DNA of 64,000 nucleotides from Streptomyces sp. NBC_01591 (GCF_035918155.1 NZ_CP109327.1:4154001-4218000), one strand, 5' to 3'; shown: positions 53,656 through 62,527, counted from the stretch's first letter. Notes: generated from the letters alone by a model not told the origin. Made by a program: numbers and translations.

Positions 53656-54486
53656 ATGGAAGCGGGACCGGTCGGACGCGCGGTGAGGGCGGCGATGTTC
53701 GCCGCCGTCTCCGTCACGCTCGCCGCGACCGGGCACGTCCTCATGTCCGAGGCCCCGATTCCCTTCTGGGTGCTCGCCACCGGCTTCCTTGCGCTCGCGG
53801 TTCCCGGCTGGTGGTTCGCCGCCCGCGAACGCGGCCCCTGGCTTGTCACGGGCCTCGCCGTCGCGACCCAGGGCGTGCTGCACAACGCCTTCGCCGCCGC
53901 GCAGTCCGCCCTCGGAACCATCGGGGGTACGGTCACGCGGACCGCCACCACGACATCGCCCACGCGCTTCCTGTACGACAACCTGTCCTCAACGGACGGC
54001 GACAGCACGGAGTACGGCGGTACGGGCTCGTACGAGGCCGGAGCGGGCGCGGCGCCGACGGACGCCATGGCGGGCATGCACCACGTGGCAGGCATGGACC
54101 ACTCGGCCGCGGGCGGCGCGATGACCGGCATGGAACACATGGCCGGCATGGATCACGCCTCCGCCATGGGCCACATGGGCTCGATGGTCCACCTGGGCCA
54201 CGACATGGCCGGGATGTCCTCGACGGGGATGCTCGCCGCGCACGTCCTTGCCGCCCTCGTCTGCGGCCTGTGGCTGGCCCGCGGCGAACGCGCCGCCTTC
54301 CAGGTCCTGCGCGCGGTCGCGGGCTGGCTACTCACTCCCCTTCATCCCCTTCTCACAGCGCCATTGCCGACCCCGCGCCGCCGCCTGCGCCCCCACCGGG
54401 GCCTGAGCGACCGGCTGCCGCTGGGCCTGCGGTGCGCTCGCGCGCGGGACCGGCGCGGGCCGCCCGGGGTGCTCGCCGCGTTCTGA
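53656..54486 (+). CDS. Membrane protein with long Met/His-rich region
   Basis: 276 residues from ATG 53656. Three N-terminal helices and one or two near the C-terminus surround residues 138-193, which contain GMHH, GMDH, GMEH, GMDH, MGHM and HDM repeats, a very strong Cu(I)/Cu(II) binding composition. No named family. It follows the PCu(A)C gene by 136 bases. The C-terminal basic, Arg/Pro-rich stretch (PTPRRRLRPHRGLSDRLPLG) is unusual and could be a frame that runs past the natural end. Confidence 0.7.
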   Translation: MEAGPVGRAVRAAMFAAVSVTLAATGHVLMSEAPIPFWVLATGFLALAVPGWWFAARERGPWLVTGLAVATQGVLHNAFAAAQSALGTIGGTVTRTATTTSPTRFLYDNLSSTDGDSTEYGGTGSYEAGAGAAPTDAMAGMHHVAGMDHSAAGGAMTGMEHMAGMDHASAMGHMGSMVHLGHDMAGMSSTGMLAAHVLAALVCGLWLARGERAAFQVLRAVAGWLLTPLHPLLTAPLPTPRRRLRPHRGLSDRLPLGLRCARARDRRGPPGVLAAF

Positions 54487-54736
54487 GGACGCGGCAGGCA
54501 TTCCGGAGGACGTACACCCCCTGGCACGCGACCGGTCGCCGACCGGTCCGCCGCCGCGCCCGCACGCAGCGGGAGTCCTCCGGCACACCCGGCCCCGAAG
54601 GGCCCGGGTGCCCCATTCACCGGAGACCCGGACCCCGTCCCCCGCGCCGCCCCGCGCGCCGTAGCCGCGGTGCGCGACCCCGCGCCGTGACCGGACGCCC
54701 GGGTGCCGGACCGATCCGTGAAGGACACACCTGGCG

Positions 54737-55366
54737 ATGAACACCACACTGCCCGCCCCGCGCGGGTCACAGTGCGCCTCCGTCCCGCGCGACAGGACGG
54801 CGGAGGACACCGTCTCGACCGGCTGGGCGCTCGCCGCCCGCGCCGGGGACCGCGAGGCTGCCGACGCCTTCGTACGGGCCCTGCACCGCGACGTCGTGCG
54901 GTACGTGGCCCACCTGTCCGCCGACCCGCAGGCCGCCGAGGACCTCGCGCAGGACACGTTCCTGCGCGCGCTGCGCACTCTGCACCGCTTCGAGGGCCGC
55001 TCCTCGGCCCGTACCTGGCTCCTCACCATCGCGCGCCGCACCGTCGTCGACGACTTCCGCAGGGCCGCCGCGCGGCCCCTGCTCGCCGACACCGACGACT
55101 GGCGCGCGACCGTCGAGCGCGCCCAGCCGACAGGGCTGCCCGGCTTCGAGGAAGGGGTGGCGCTCCAGGAACTCCTGGCCGCGCTCCCGTACGACCGTCG
55201 GCAGGCGTTCGTTCTCACCCAGTTGCTCGGGCTCTCCTACGCGGAGGCCGCCCGCGCGGCGGGCTGCCCGGTCGGCACGGTCCGCTCCCGGGTGGCCCGC
55301 GCGCGTACCGCCCTGACCGCACAGCTGGAGCGCGGCGAGGCGGAGGCCCTGGCGCCGGCCGCCTAG
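54737..55366 (+). CDS. ECF-type sigma factor
   Basis: 209 residues from ATG 54737 (AAGGA upstream). Region 2: AAEDLAQDTFLRALRTLHRF, RSSARTWLLTIARRTVVDDF; region 4: LPYDRRQAFVLTQLLGLSYA, EAARAAGCPVGTVRSRVARA. No extra C-terminal sensor domain and no adjacent anti-sigma gene, so control is likely at expression or by a separate anti-sigma. Being at the end of the copper cluster it resembles SigC-like ECF factors of actinobacteria that have been tied to copper; the link is inferred. A long inverted repeat starts at its stop codon. Confidence 0.85.
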   Translation: MNTTLPAPRGSQCASVPRDRTAEDTVSTGWALAARAGDREAADAFVRALHRDVVRYVAHLSADPQAAEDLAQDTFLRALRTLHRFEGRSSARTWLLTIARRTVVDDFRRAAARPLLADTDDWRATVERAQPTGLPGFEEGVALQELLAALPYDRRQAFVLTQLLGLSYAEAARAAGCPVGTVRSRVARARTALTAQLERGEAEALAPAA

Positions 55367-55422
55367 GGCCTGCCCGGCGGATCAGGGTCGGACAGGGCGC
55401 TGATCCGCCGGACAGGCCCTAG
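55363..55422. terminator. Very long inverted repeat at the sigma-factor stop codon
   Basis: 23-bp arms (55363-55385 and 55400-55422), CTAGGGCCTG-CCGGCGGATCAG type, pair with one mismatch; the left arm overlaps the TAG stop. Works as a terminator, but the length and sequence quality are more than a simple terminator needs. Confidence 0.8.
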
Positions 55423-55748
55423 CGCACACCACCGGGGCGGGCGCGCGCGACGCGGGCGCGCACCCCCTCGGTAGTCGGCCCCGCACCGTACACAGTGCGG
55501 GCCGCCGGACCGGCGCGGCGGGTGTTGCGTAGGTGTCGGTGGAGTAGGTCCAGGCGCAGGCCAGGCAGCGGGAGGTGTGGCGGACCTGATCACGCCGGCG
55601 GTCGAAGCCGGTGGGCCCGGCCACCCCCTTGATCACGGAGTGGGCGCAGGGTTGTGAAGATCGCTTCGGGGTTGGGATACTCCTCACGCCGCCCCCCACG
55701 GCAGGAGCTCCCAGCAAGCTCATCAATCACCCTTGGGGGATAAAGAAC
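55423..55748. other. Intergenic stretch; possible zinc-ribbon remnant
   Basis: On the minus strand RCLACAWTYSTDTYATPAAP (one frame) and RRSGGPHCVRCGADYRGGAR (another) look like the two halves of a small zinc-ribbon protein broken by a shift. No intact gene. The right part precedes the first secreted paralogue. Confidence 0.4.
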
Positions 55749-56657
55749 ATGTTTGTCCGGTTACGCGCGTTCACCCGGCTCGCCCGGACCATCGGAGCGT
55801 CCCTGGCCATTGGGGCGGTGACAACGGGCCTTCTGGCGAGTTCTCCGGCGTATGCCGTCGAGGTGGAATCCGGGACGTTCGATGTCGTCAGCGAAGTCGG
55901 GGACCCCGTCGGCGGCGGTTACTCCTACTCGTACACCGACGGCGAAGGTTCGGCCGACGCCATGTACGCCGGCTGGGACAACGACGGGAACCAGATCACC
56001 GTCATCGTCCAAGACGGCGCCAGCGGCGATCGGTGGAGTGTCGTCATGGGGGCGGAGTACGGGAAGCAGTTGGCCCCGGGAACATACACCGGCGCCGCCG
56101 ATACACCGACGCTCGGTGCGCCGAAGCTCTCCGTCAGCGGCACGTTCTACGGCTGTGAGTCCGAGGGATCCTTCACCATCGACCGCCTGGTCCTCGGACC
56201 GCGCGGCTATGTGGAAGCTCTGGACGCGAGCTTCGAGCAGAACTGCGAGGGCACTGACCCCGGGCTCACTGGCCAGGTCCACCTCACCAACCCACTGCCG
56301 CCCGCGGAGCTGACGCTGGGCGTCGACATCGCCGCCTCCGGCACGGTCGGAGCAAGCGGGAAACCCGCCGTGCACGGCACCGTGACCTGCACCGAACCGG
56401 TCAACGTGCTGGTGAACGGCAGCATCGACCAAGTCGTGGCCAAGGGTGGCCTTGCGACTGCCTCGTACTACACGCGGGTGGACTGCACACCGGGCACGCC
56501 TGCCGCCTGGGCGGCGGACGGGACCATCGTCGGCGGCGTCCCCTTCGAAAGGGGTGATGCCACGGTCGAGTTCAAGGCGCAGGCAACTGATCCGGTGTAC
56601 GAGCACACGGTCGTCACCGACCTCGGGACGGCCAACGTGTCCCTCCGCAAGAGCTGA
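55749..56657 (+). CDS. Secreted paralogue 1 (two-part beta-rich extracellular protein)
   Basis: 302 residues from ATG 55749. Signal peptide (ASLAIGAVTTGLLASSPAYA). The first half reads VEVESGTFDVVSEVGDPVGG, GYSYSYTDGEGSADAMYAGW, SGDRWSVVMGAEYGKQLAPG, TYTGAADTPTLGAPKLSVSG, FYGCESEGSFTIDRLVLGP, EALDASFEQNCEG; the second has GTVTCTEPVNVLVNGSIDQV and VDCTPGTPAAWAAD with paired cysteines. It shares all blocks with the genes at 56703 and 63169. Structure suggests two extracellular Ig-like or jelly-roll domains. The first-half motif set occurs in other Streptomyces secreted proteins; function unknown. Confidence 0.8.
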   Translation: MFVRLRAFTRLARTIGASLAIGAVTTGLLASSPAYAVEVESGTFDVVSEVGDPVGGGYSYSYTDGEGSADAMYAGWDNDGNQITVIVQDGASGDRWSVVMGAEYGKQLAPGTYTGAADTPTLGAPKLSVSGTFYGCESEGSFTIDRLVLGPRGYVEALDASFEQNCEGTDPGLTGQVHLTNPLPPAELTLGVDIAASGTVGASGKPAVHGTVTCTEPVNVLVNGSIDQVVAKGGLATASYYTRVDCTPGTPAAWAADGTIVGGVPFERGDATVEFKAQATDPVYEHTVVTDLGTANVSLRKS

Positions 56658-56702
56658 ACCGGCTGCCGCACTTCACTCCCTCTATCTACCCTTGGAGTTT
56701 TC

Positions 56703-57629
56703 TTGAGATTCCGCGCGCACAAGAACGCCTACACGCGCATCACCACCGGCCTCGCTGCCGCGCTGGCCTTTACGGCTGTTGCGTCGGGCCTGCTGGGCGG
56801 CGGCACTGCACAGGCATACGACGTCGAGTCCGGAACCTTCGCCTTCAGCGGGGATGCCGGCGAGTACATCAGCGCCGGACAGTCGTACTCCTACACCGAT
56901 GGCGAGGGCTCCCAGGACGGAATGACCGTCCAGGGCTACACCACCAGCGACGGTCTCGGAACCGGCGTCGGCGTGTTTGTCGACAGTGCCAACGGCGACA
57001 CGTGGTCCTTGCACCTTGAGGCACCGTGGGGCCCGTCCCAGCCGCTGGTGCCCGGCACCTACACCGGCGCCAAGGCCAATCCGGCCCCGGGCGAGCCCCG
57101 GATCGAGCTCAGAGGCAACGGCCGGGACTGTCTTGCCGAGGGCTCCTTCACCATCCGCTCCGTGGAGTTCGCGACCCACGGTTATGTGAAGGCTCTCGAC
57201 GCTTCCTTCGAGCAGCATTGTCCGGGAGCCACAGAGTCGGTGCGCGGCGAAGTTCGCCTGAACAGTCCGGAGCCGCCCGCCGAGACCGTGGTTGGGCTGC
57301 AGGTCGCCGCCGACGGCATCGCCGACAGGGGCACCGGGAAGGCTGTCGTCCACGGCACGGTCACATGCAATTCGCCTGTCACGGTCGAGTCGTACGGCAC
57401 AGTGAGCCAGACCGTCGACGCCTCCACGGTCCGCGGCTCGTACAGCACAAAGGTGGCGTGTGTGCCGGGCGAACCCACACCGTGGACCGCGCAGGCGACG
57501 CCCACGGGCAGCGCACCGTTCCAGCGCGGCGAGGCCACCGTGATTGCCCGCACCACCGGCACGGACCCGTTCTACGGCCACACGATCACGGCTGACTACA
57601 GCGGCTCGCTCCAACTCGACAGGAAGTAA
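56703..57629 (+). CDS. Secreted paralogue 2
   Basis: 308 residues from TTG 56703 (GGAG seven bases upstream), 45 bases after paralogue 1, so in the same operon. Signal peptide (TTGLAAALAFTAVASGLLGG, AQA-Y). Blocks match paralogue 1: VESGTFAFSGDAGEYISAGQ, SYSYTDGEGSQDGMTVQGYT, ANGDTWSLHLEAPWGPSQPL, GTYTGAKANPAPGEPRIELR, GRDCLAEGSFTIRSVEF, KALDASFEQHCPG; then HGTVTCNSPVTVESYGT and VACVPGEPTPWTAQA. The extracellular role is unknown. The pair probably arose by tandem duplication. Confidence 0.8.
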   Translation: MRFRAHKNAYTRITTGLAAALAFTAVASGLLGGGTAQAYDVESGTFAFSGDAGEYISAGQSYSYTDGEGSQDGMTVQGYTTSDGLGTGVGVFVDSANGDTWSLHLEAPWGPSQPLVPGTYTGAKANPAPGEPRIELRGNGRDCLAEGSFTIRSVEFATHGYVKALDASFEQHCPGATESVRGEVRLNSPEPPAETVVGLQVAADGIADRGTGKAVVHGTVTCNSPVTVESYGTVSQTVDASTVRGSYSTKVACVPGEPTPWTAQATPTGSAPFQRGEATVIARTTGTDPFYGHTITADYSGSLQLDRK

Positions 57630-58058
57630 CGGCTGCGCCGCTCACCTTGAGTGCGGACACGTCGGGCTGAGGTCCATGACGGGTCAGCCGTGGGCGGCCG
57701 GGGCCGGCAGGGCCGCGATCCAGCCGAGGACCGGCAAGTCGAACTCGGCCACGATCACCCGGTGCGACGCCGTGAACGGGTCGCACCGGGGCGGCCCGTC
57801 ACCGGAGTCACATGTGCTGCCGTGAATCAGGAGCACGGTTTCACCGCCTTCGCCTTCGGCGATTGGAACAGCCGACTTCCCTTGATGATGGGGTACGACA
57901 CCGACGCCTGCTCGTCAGCTCCTGCCCGTCGCTCGGGCCCGCTCAGCGACCTGGGGCGACCGCGCTCCCCCGGCAGCAGGGGCGGAAGCGGTGCCACAAA
58001 CCTACGATGGCTCGAGAGGGCGCCATCAAGTCGTACCGGCGTTCCGGAGGAGGCCGCG
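57630..58058. other. Intergenic stretch without a supported gene
   Basis: A minus-strand frame around 57700-57790 (FTASHRVIVAEFDLPVLGWI) may be the tail of a lost gene. No start or ribosome site. Otherwise nothing seen. Confidence 0.4.
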
Positions 58059-58355
58059 ATGGTGGAGCACTTTGTCTGGGTGACGACACGCCGCATCAAG
58101 CCGGGCGCGTTGGAGGAGTTCGAGAGGGCCTGGCGCCCGGACCCGTACCCGCGGGAGCTGCGCCGCGCCTACGCGTACTGGTCCGAGGACGGGCAAGAGA
58201 TCACCGGGGTGTCGTTCTGGGATACCAAGGAAGCGTGCGACTCCTGGCGGGCCTCCGCGGCCGAGACGCAGCGGCGTGAGGCCATGGCCCCTTACATCGT
58301 CGAGGAGCAGGAAGGCTTCTACCGCGGCCGCGAACTCGGAGTCGGGCCCGCCTGA
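58059..58355 (+). CDS. Small ABM-like dimeric alpha/beta-barrel protein
   Basis: 98 residues from ATG 58059, with CGGAGGAGG upstream; the longer frame before it has no family pattern. MVEHFVWVTTRRIKPGALEE, FERAWRPDPYPRELRRAYAY, WSEDGQEITGVSFWDTKEAC and YIVEEQEGFYRGRELGV have the strand-helix order of antibiotic-biosynthesis-monooxygenase-type barrels. Such proteins are small oxygenases or stress proteins without cofactor. A monocistronic gene followed by an SRPBCC gene. Confidence 0.7.
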   Translation: MVEHFVWVTTRRIKPGALEEFERAWRPDPYPRELRRAYAYWSEDGQEITGVSFWDTKEACDSWRASAAETQRREAMAPYIVEEQEGFYRGRELGVGPA

Positions 58356-58510
58356 ACCCCCGCGGTCCTTGTGCCCGTGCCCCGGAACGCCGAGGACGGA
58401 CAGCACCGGTCCGCCGGCCCACGGACATCGACGCCGGCCCCCATCGACCCTCTGGAGGCGACAATGGAGATATGGCCCCGTAAACCGTCAATCGAGTTGC
58501 GAGGTGGCCG

Positions 58511-58942
58511 ATGAGCACTCTCGAAGAACAGATAGACGTCGATATTCCGATCGCTGCGGCCTGGGAACGCCTCCACCGTGCGGAGACCTATCCGCGGTTC
58601 GTCGAAGGAGTACGCGAGGCTCGTTCGGAGGACGGGCACCGGACGCGCCTGGACGTCGACGTCGGCGGCCGGGTTCAGGAGTTCGAAGCCGAGATCACCG
58701 ACCGTGGCAAGGAACACAGGATGGAGTGGCAGACCACGAGCGGTCCCGACCTGGCGGGAACCTTCTCACTGCTGCCCATCGACCAGGAGCACACCCGAGT
58801 CCAGGCCCGGATCGAGTACGACCCGGGCACCGTCAAGGAGGCGTTCGGCGGGCCGAAGGGATTCGCCCAGGCGACCGCGATCGAACGGCTTGTACGGGAC
58901 GACCTCGAGCACTTCAAGGAGTTGGTGGAACGGGAACGGTGA
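58511..58942 (+). CDS. SRPBCC family protein (polyketide cyclase-like)
   Basis: 143 residues from ATG 58511. LEEQIDVDIPIAAAWERLHR, AETYPRFVEGVREARSEDGH, FEAEITDRGKEHRMEWQTTS, GTFSLLPIDQEHTRVQARIE and VRDDLEHFKELVERER give the complete START-like fold with its long C-terminal helix. Members bind hydrophobic ligands or act as cyclases; this branch is common as single genes in Streptomyces. No secondary-metabolite genes are nearby, so a general lipid- or small-molecule-binding role is more likely. Confidence 0.82.
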   Translation: MSTLEEQIDVDIPIAAAWERLHRAETYPRFVEGVREARSEDGHRTRLDVDVGGRVQEFEAEITDRGKEHRMEWQTTSGPDLAGTFSLLPIDQEHTRVQARIEYDPGTVKEAFGGPKGFAQATAIERLVRDDLEHFKELVERER

Positions 58943-59207
58943 GGCGCCCCCACCGAGTATGACGGCAGTGCGGTCCGCGGCCGTCGTGCCCCATCCGTGC
59001 CCTTCAGCACGGCAAACAGCGGTCAGCAACGGTGCCCCGTGCGCCCCCGGACGGGCCGCCCCGCCAGCGCCTGGCCTGGTCAGGCCCCATGTCGGCGCTG
59101 AAGGCGCCCGCACCTGGAGGGAGGGAGAAGCTGCTCCCCATCCGGGGTGGCACCGCTTAGTACCGACGCCACACAACCGACCACCCACTGAATTCCCATG
59201 CCGCGGT
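58943..59207. other. Intergenic stretch with a dispersed arm-type motif
   Basis: No gene. The motif CGTGCCCCATCCGTGCCC with AACAGCGGTCA lies at 58988-59031 and is nearly the same as the one at 36254-36297 inside the island block. The rest likely holds the promoter of the phosphatase gene. Confidence 0.5.
58988..59031. repeat. Dispersed arm-type motif outside the islands
   Basis: Almost identical over more than 40 bases to 36254-36297. It is the only copy seen more than 14 kb from any attachment core. Confidence 0.6.
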
Positions 59208-59228
59208 ATGAAGGGGATGCAAGCACCG

Positions 59229-60470
59229 ATGACCGAAGGCGGGCGAAAGCCGGGCAAATTCGGGGTGGACCGGTCAGAGGGGTTTGGTGAGCGGTTGCTG
59301 GGTTTGCTGCTGGACCGGGCTCACGAGATGCCGCCGCAGTTGATCGCCCCGCTCGTTGCGGAAGAGGTGGCCAGGGTCGGTGGCCGGGACGTCTCGATCC
59401 TCTTGCAGGACTACGAACAGACGCTGCTGGTGCCGCTGCCGGGCCGGGGGTTGATGGTTGAGGGCCCCGAACCGGTCGAGGGGTCCCCCGCCGGGGAGGC
59501 GTTCCTGAGCCGCAGAACGGTAGAGGTACCGCAGGACGGCACCGTGCGGATGTATTTGCCGCTGCTGGACGGCAGTGACCAGGTCGGGGCGATGGCCATC
59601 ACCCTGGACAGCATCGACGACGACGACCGGCGGTTGCTGCGCAGACTCGCCGGGCTGGTCGCAGACATGATCGTGACCAAGGACGCCTACACCGACCTGT
59701 TCTTCCAGGCCCGACGCCGCACCTCGATGAGCGTGGCCGCAGAGATCCAGTGGTCGTTGCTGCCTCCGCTGTCGATGACGGTTCCGCAGGTCGAGGTAGC
59801 CGGAATTCTGGAGCCCGCGTACGACGTGGCCGGCGACAGTTTCGACTACGCCCTCAACGGCGACATCCTTCATGTGGCCATGATCGACGCGATGGGCCAC
59901 GGCCTGGACGCGGCGACCATGGCGACGGTGGCCATCGGGGCCTACCGCCACACGCGACGGGCCAACACCGGCCTGTCCCAGGTGTACGCATTCATGGACA
60001 GGGCCATCGGTGAGCAGTTCGGCAACGATCACTTTGTCACCGCGCAGATGATGCGTCTGAACACCGCCACGGGCCGGCTGCAATGGGTCAATGCCGGCCA
60101 CCCGGCACCGCTGCTGATCCGTGGCCGCGCCGTGGTGGACCGGTTGGAGAGCCCGACCACATTGCCGGTCGGCTTCGGCGGTGAGGAGCCGGTGGTCAGC
60201 GAGCGGATGCTGCAGCCCGGGGACCGGTTGCTGTGTTTCACCGATGGCCTGATCGAAGAGCATCAAGCCGGTGGGGAAGAGTTCGGTGAGGAGCAACTCA
60301 TCGAGTGGACCAACCGAGCCGTCCGTGACCACACGGCGGTGCGGCCGGTGGTGCGCGCGCTCTCCCACGCCCTGAAACAGGAACGAGGCGGCGTCACCAG
60401 CGACGACGCGACCATCTTCCTCATCGAGTGGCGCGGCGGCGACGCCGATCATCTCGCCACCCTCGATTGA
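59229..60470 (+). CDS. GAF-SpoIIE (PP2C) serine/threonine phosphatase
   Basis: 413 residues from ATG 59229 (GGGG upstream; in-frame ATGs at 59208 and 59217 are possible). Residues about 25-155 are GAF-like (VEGSPAGEAFLSRRTVEVPQ, GAMAITLDSIDDDDRRLLRR). The SpoIIE domain begins RRRTSMSVAAEIQWSLLPPL, with metal-binding Asp203 (AGDSFDY) and Asp220 (DAMGHGLDAAT), then GDRLLCFTDGLIEEHQ and SDDATIFLIEWRG. These phosphatases act on anti-sigma-antagonist proteins and respond to a GAF ligand. A broken copy of its C-terminal half is at 30310-30725. Confidence 0.9.
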   Translation: MTEGGRKPGKFGVDRSEGFGERLLGLLLDRAHEMPPQLIAPLVAEEVARVGGRDVSILLQDYEQTLLVPLPGRGLMVEGPEPVEGSPAGEAFLSRRTVEVPQDGTVRMYLPLLDGSDQVGAMAITLDSIDDDDRRLLRRLAGLVADMIVTKDAYTDLFFQARRRTSMSVAAEIQWSLLPPLSMTVPQVEVAGILEPAYDVAGDSFDYALNGDILHVAMIDAMGHGLDAATMATVAIGAYRHTRRANTGLSQVYAFMDRAIGEQFGNDHFVTAQMMRLNTATGRLQWVNAGHPAPLLIRGRAVVDRLESPTTLPVGFGGEEPVVSERMLQPGDRLLCFTDGLIEEHQAGGEEFGEEQLIEWTNRAVRDHTAVRPVVRALSHALKQERGGVTSDDATIFLIEWRGGDADHLATLD

Positions 60471-60774
60471 GCCGACAGCCGCCGCCCACCGACAGGGGGC
60501 GGGGCGACGGCACCGCCAAGAGGGCGAAGTGGTCGTCGTCGCCGCGCCTTCCATGACCCCTGATTTCCGGGTCCCCGGCCACGTGGCCGGGCGGCCACAG
60601 CACGCATCCTGCTCTTACGGTCCTCGACGCGGCCGGCTCGCTTGCCAAGTCGGCGGGGGCAACCCTCGGGCCCCATTCGGAGCAGGCCGATCGTCGCCGG
60701 CCGGGTCGCTTGGTTGCGCGGTCGCGGATAGCGGGTAGCGGGTAGCGGGGGAGCTTTACACCGTTCAGCGCCTT
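60471..60774. other. Intergenic stretch with a DUF5994 remnant
   Basis: On the minus strand RGDDDHFALLAVP (about 60505-60545) matches RGDNDHFALLVVP of the DUF5994 copy at 30738. Only this core remains. No intact gene. Confidence 0.55.
60505..60545 (-). pseudogene. DUF5994 remnant next to the phosphatase
   Basis: Thirteen-residue match (RGDDDHFALLAVP) to the frameshifted DUF5994 gene at 30738-31233. It lies downstream of and convergent with the SpoIIE gene, in the same order and direction as the remnant pair at 30310-31233. Confidence 0.55.
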
Positions 60775-61743
60775 TCAGCCGACAGCAGGACCGCCGCCCC
60801 GGCTCGCGGACGGGTCGAGGCCGAGGCCGAGGGCGTCGACGTCCTCCATGAAGCTCAGCATCTGGGCGTTGACCAGGTCGGGGAAGTCGAGCTGCGGTCC
60901 ATGACCGGTCGCGGCGATGATGTCGGCGCGGGCTCCGGGGATCAGGCGTGGCACCCGCTCCAATTGCCGCTGCGGGTGCACCAGCAGGCTGCGCTTGCCC
61001 ATGATCAGGTTGAACGGCGTCCGGATGGAGCCCAGTTGCTCGTCGGACAGCGGCAGGGGCGCGGGGCGGCGGATGCGGAAGGCCCGTACGCCCGTCCGGA
61101 CCATCGCGCGCAACTCCGGCACGATGAGGACCGGCTGCTCCAGCCAGGCCGCCAGGCGTGGGCGCAGCGCCTTGGGTGCGAAGGTGGCGAAGAGGCTGGC
61201 GAAGACCCAGGCGAAGAAGCGCAGGCCCACCTTCTCCAGGCCGCCCGGATCGAGGGCGGTGACGGAGGCGAGCCTGCCGGGCCGCAGGTGTGCCTGGTTG
61301 ATGACGAGCCAGCCTCCGTAGGAGGAGCCGACGAGGTGGACCCGGTCCAGGCCGAGCGCGTCGAGGGCCTCGTCCATCCACTGGGCGGCGCGCTCGGGCT
61401 GCCACATGGGCTCCCGGTGCACACTGCGGCCGGGGTCGCCAGGGGTGTCGAGGGCGTAGACGGGGCGCTCGGCGCCGAGCGCCCGGGTGTTGGGGTACCA
61501 CTGCGCGGAGCAGCCTCCGGCACCGTGGATCAGGACGACCGGAGTGCGGGTCTCGGCTGCCGGGTCGGTGGGGCCGTACCGGTAGACGTGCGTGGTGCCG
61601 AAGCCGGTCTCGACGTCCGTCTCGGAACGGGCCGGCGCACCCAGCGCGTAGACGGCCTCACAGGCGGCGAAGTACCGGTCGCGCAGGGCATCGTTGACAT
61701 AGCGGCCGACATCACGGCGGACGCGGGTTGTGTTCTCGGGCAC
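60775..61743 (-). CDS. Alpha/beta hydrolase
   Basis: 322 residues from ATG 61743. Oxyanion region VVLIHGAGGCSAQWYPNTRA, nucleophile elbow HLVGSSYGGWLVINQA, and the C-terminal ATGHGPQLDFPDLV with the catalytic His; the acid residue is probably in NLIMGKRSLLVHPQRQLERV or nearby. Similar to small esterases/haloperoxidase-like hydrolases. No signal peptide. Divergent from a TetR regulator with two inverted repeats between, so it is likely induced by a ligand of that regulator. Confidence 0.85.
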   Translation of the reverse strand: MPENTTRVRRDVGRYVNDALRDRYFAACEAVYALGAPARSETDVETGFGTTHVYRYGPTDPAAETRTPVVLIHGAGGCSAQWYPNTRALGAERPVYALDTPGDPGRSVHREPMWQPERAAQWMDEALDALGLDRVHLVGSSYGGWLVINQAHLRPGRLASVTALDPGGLEKVGLRFFAWVFASLFATFAPKALRPRLAAWLEQPVLIVPELRAMVRTGVRAFRIRRPAPLPLSDEQLGSIRTPFNLIMGKRSLLVHPQRQLERVPRLIPGARADIIAATGHGPQLDFPDLVNAQMLSFMEDVDALGLGLDPSASRGGGPAVG

Positions 61744-61776
61744 GGCAGCACCTCCGATGAGGATTCATCCTTCGTA

Positions 61777-61811
61777 ATACGACCGTATCACTATGCTGGT
61801 ACGGCGGTACC
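61777..61811. promoter_or_regulatory. Two inverted repeats between hydrolase and TetR genes
   Basis: ATACG-AC-CGTAT (61777-61788) and GGTAC-GGCG-GTACC (61798-61811). The TACG half-sites, at 61778 and 61800, are about two helical turns apart. Candidate TetR operators. Confidence 0.65.
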
Positions 61812-61870
61812 ATGAAGAGGTCCGGGCAGCCGGACCGCGCAGGCACGACCGACGGGTGGAGACACGAGAG

Positions 61871-62527
61871 ATGCCGAAACGCGTGGACCACGAGGAACGG
61901 CGGGGCCAGATCGCCGAGGCGCTCGTCCGGGTCGCCGGACGGCGCGGACTGCACGCGGTCGGCATGCGGGACGTGGCGGCCGAGGCCGGCGTATCGCTGC
62001 GGCTCGTGCAGTACTACTTCGGGACCAAGGAGAAGCTGCTGCTCTACGGGCTCCAGCACCTGACCGACCGGTTCACCGCACGAGTAGGCGCCCGCCTCCG
62101 GGCCGTTGGCGCGGACCCCGGGCCGCGCGCGACCGCCGAGGCGCTGCTGCTGACCTCTCTCCCCACCGACGAGGAGAGCCGGACCTTCCACCTCCTCTAC
62201 ACCTCGTACGCGATCCTGTCCGTGACCGACGAGGCGCTGGCCGCCCAGCCCTTCATCGACAACCCCGACGCCGCCGAGGACGCCCTGACCGGCCTGCTGC
62301 GTCAGGCCCAGGAGGCCGGCCTGGCCGATCCCGGCGTGGACGCACGCACGGAGGCCATCGGCCTGCTCGCCATGGCGGCGGCCATGGGCACCAGCATCCT
62401 GGTGGGCCAGCGGCAGCCGGAGTCGGCCACCGAGGTACTGCGCCACCACCTGGACCGCATCTTCACGTCCTCGGGTGGCTGCCCGCCCCGGTCCAGCAGG
62501 ACGCCACCCAGCCATACGCCGCGCTGA
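61871..62527 (+). CDS. TetR-family repressor of the hydrolase
   Basis: 218 residues from ATG 61871 (GGAGACACGAG upstream). HTH: ERRGQIAEALVRVAGRRGLH, AVGMRDVAAEAGVSLRLVQY, YFGTKEKLLLYGLQHLTD; ligand domain HLLYTSYAILSVTDEALAAQ, LTGLLRQAQEAGLADPGVDA. The last 18 residues (SGGCPPRSSRTPPSHTPR) run in the wrong frame through an AsnC remnant, so the natural C-terminus was lost. It probably represses the divergent hydrolase through the sites between them. Confidence 0.85.
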   Translation: MPKRVDHEERRGQIAEALVRVAGRRGLHAVGMRDVAAEAGVSLRLVQYYFGTKEKLLLYGLQHLTDRFTARVGARLRAVGADPGPRATAEALLLTSLPTDEESRTFHLLYTSYAILSVTDEALAAQPFIDNPDAAEDALTGLLRQAQEAGLADPGVDARTEAIGLLAMAAAMGTSILVGQRQPESATEVLRHHLDRIFTSSGGCPPRSSRTPPSHTPR

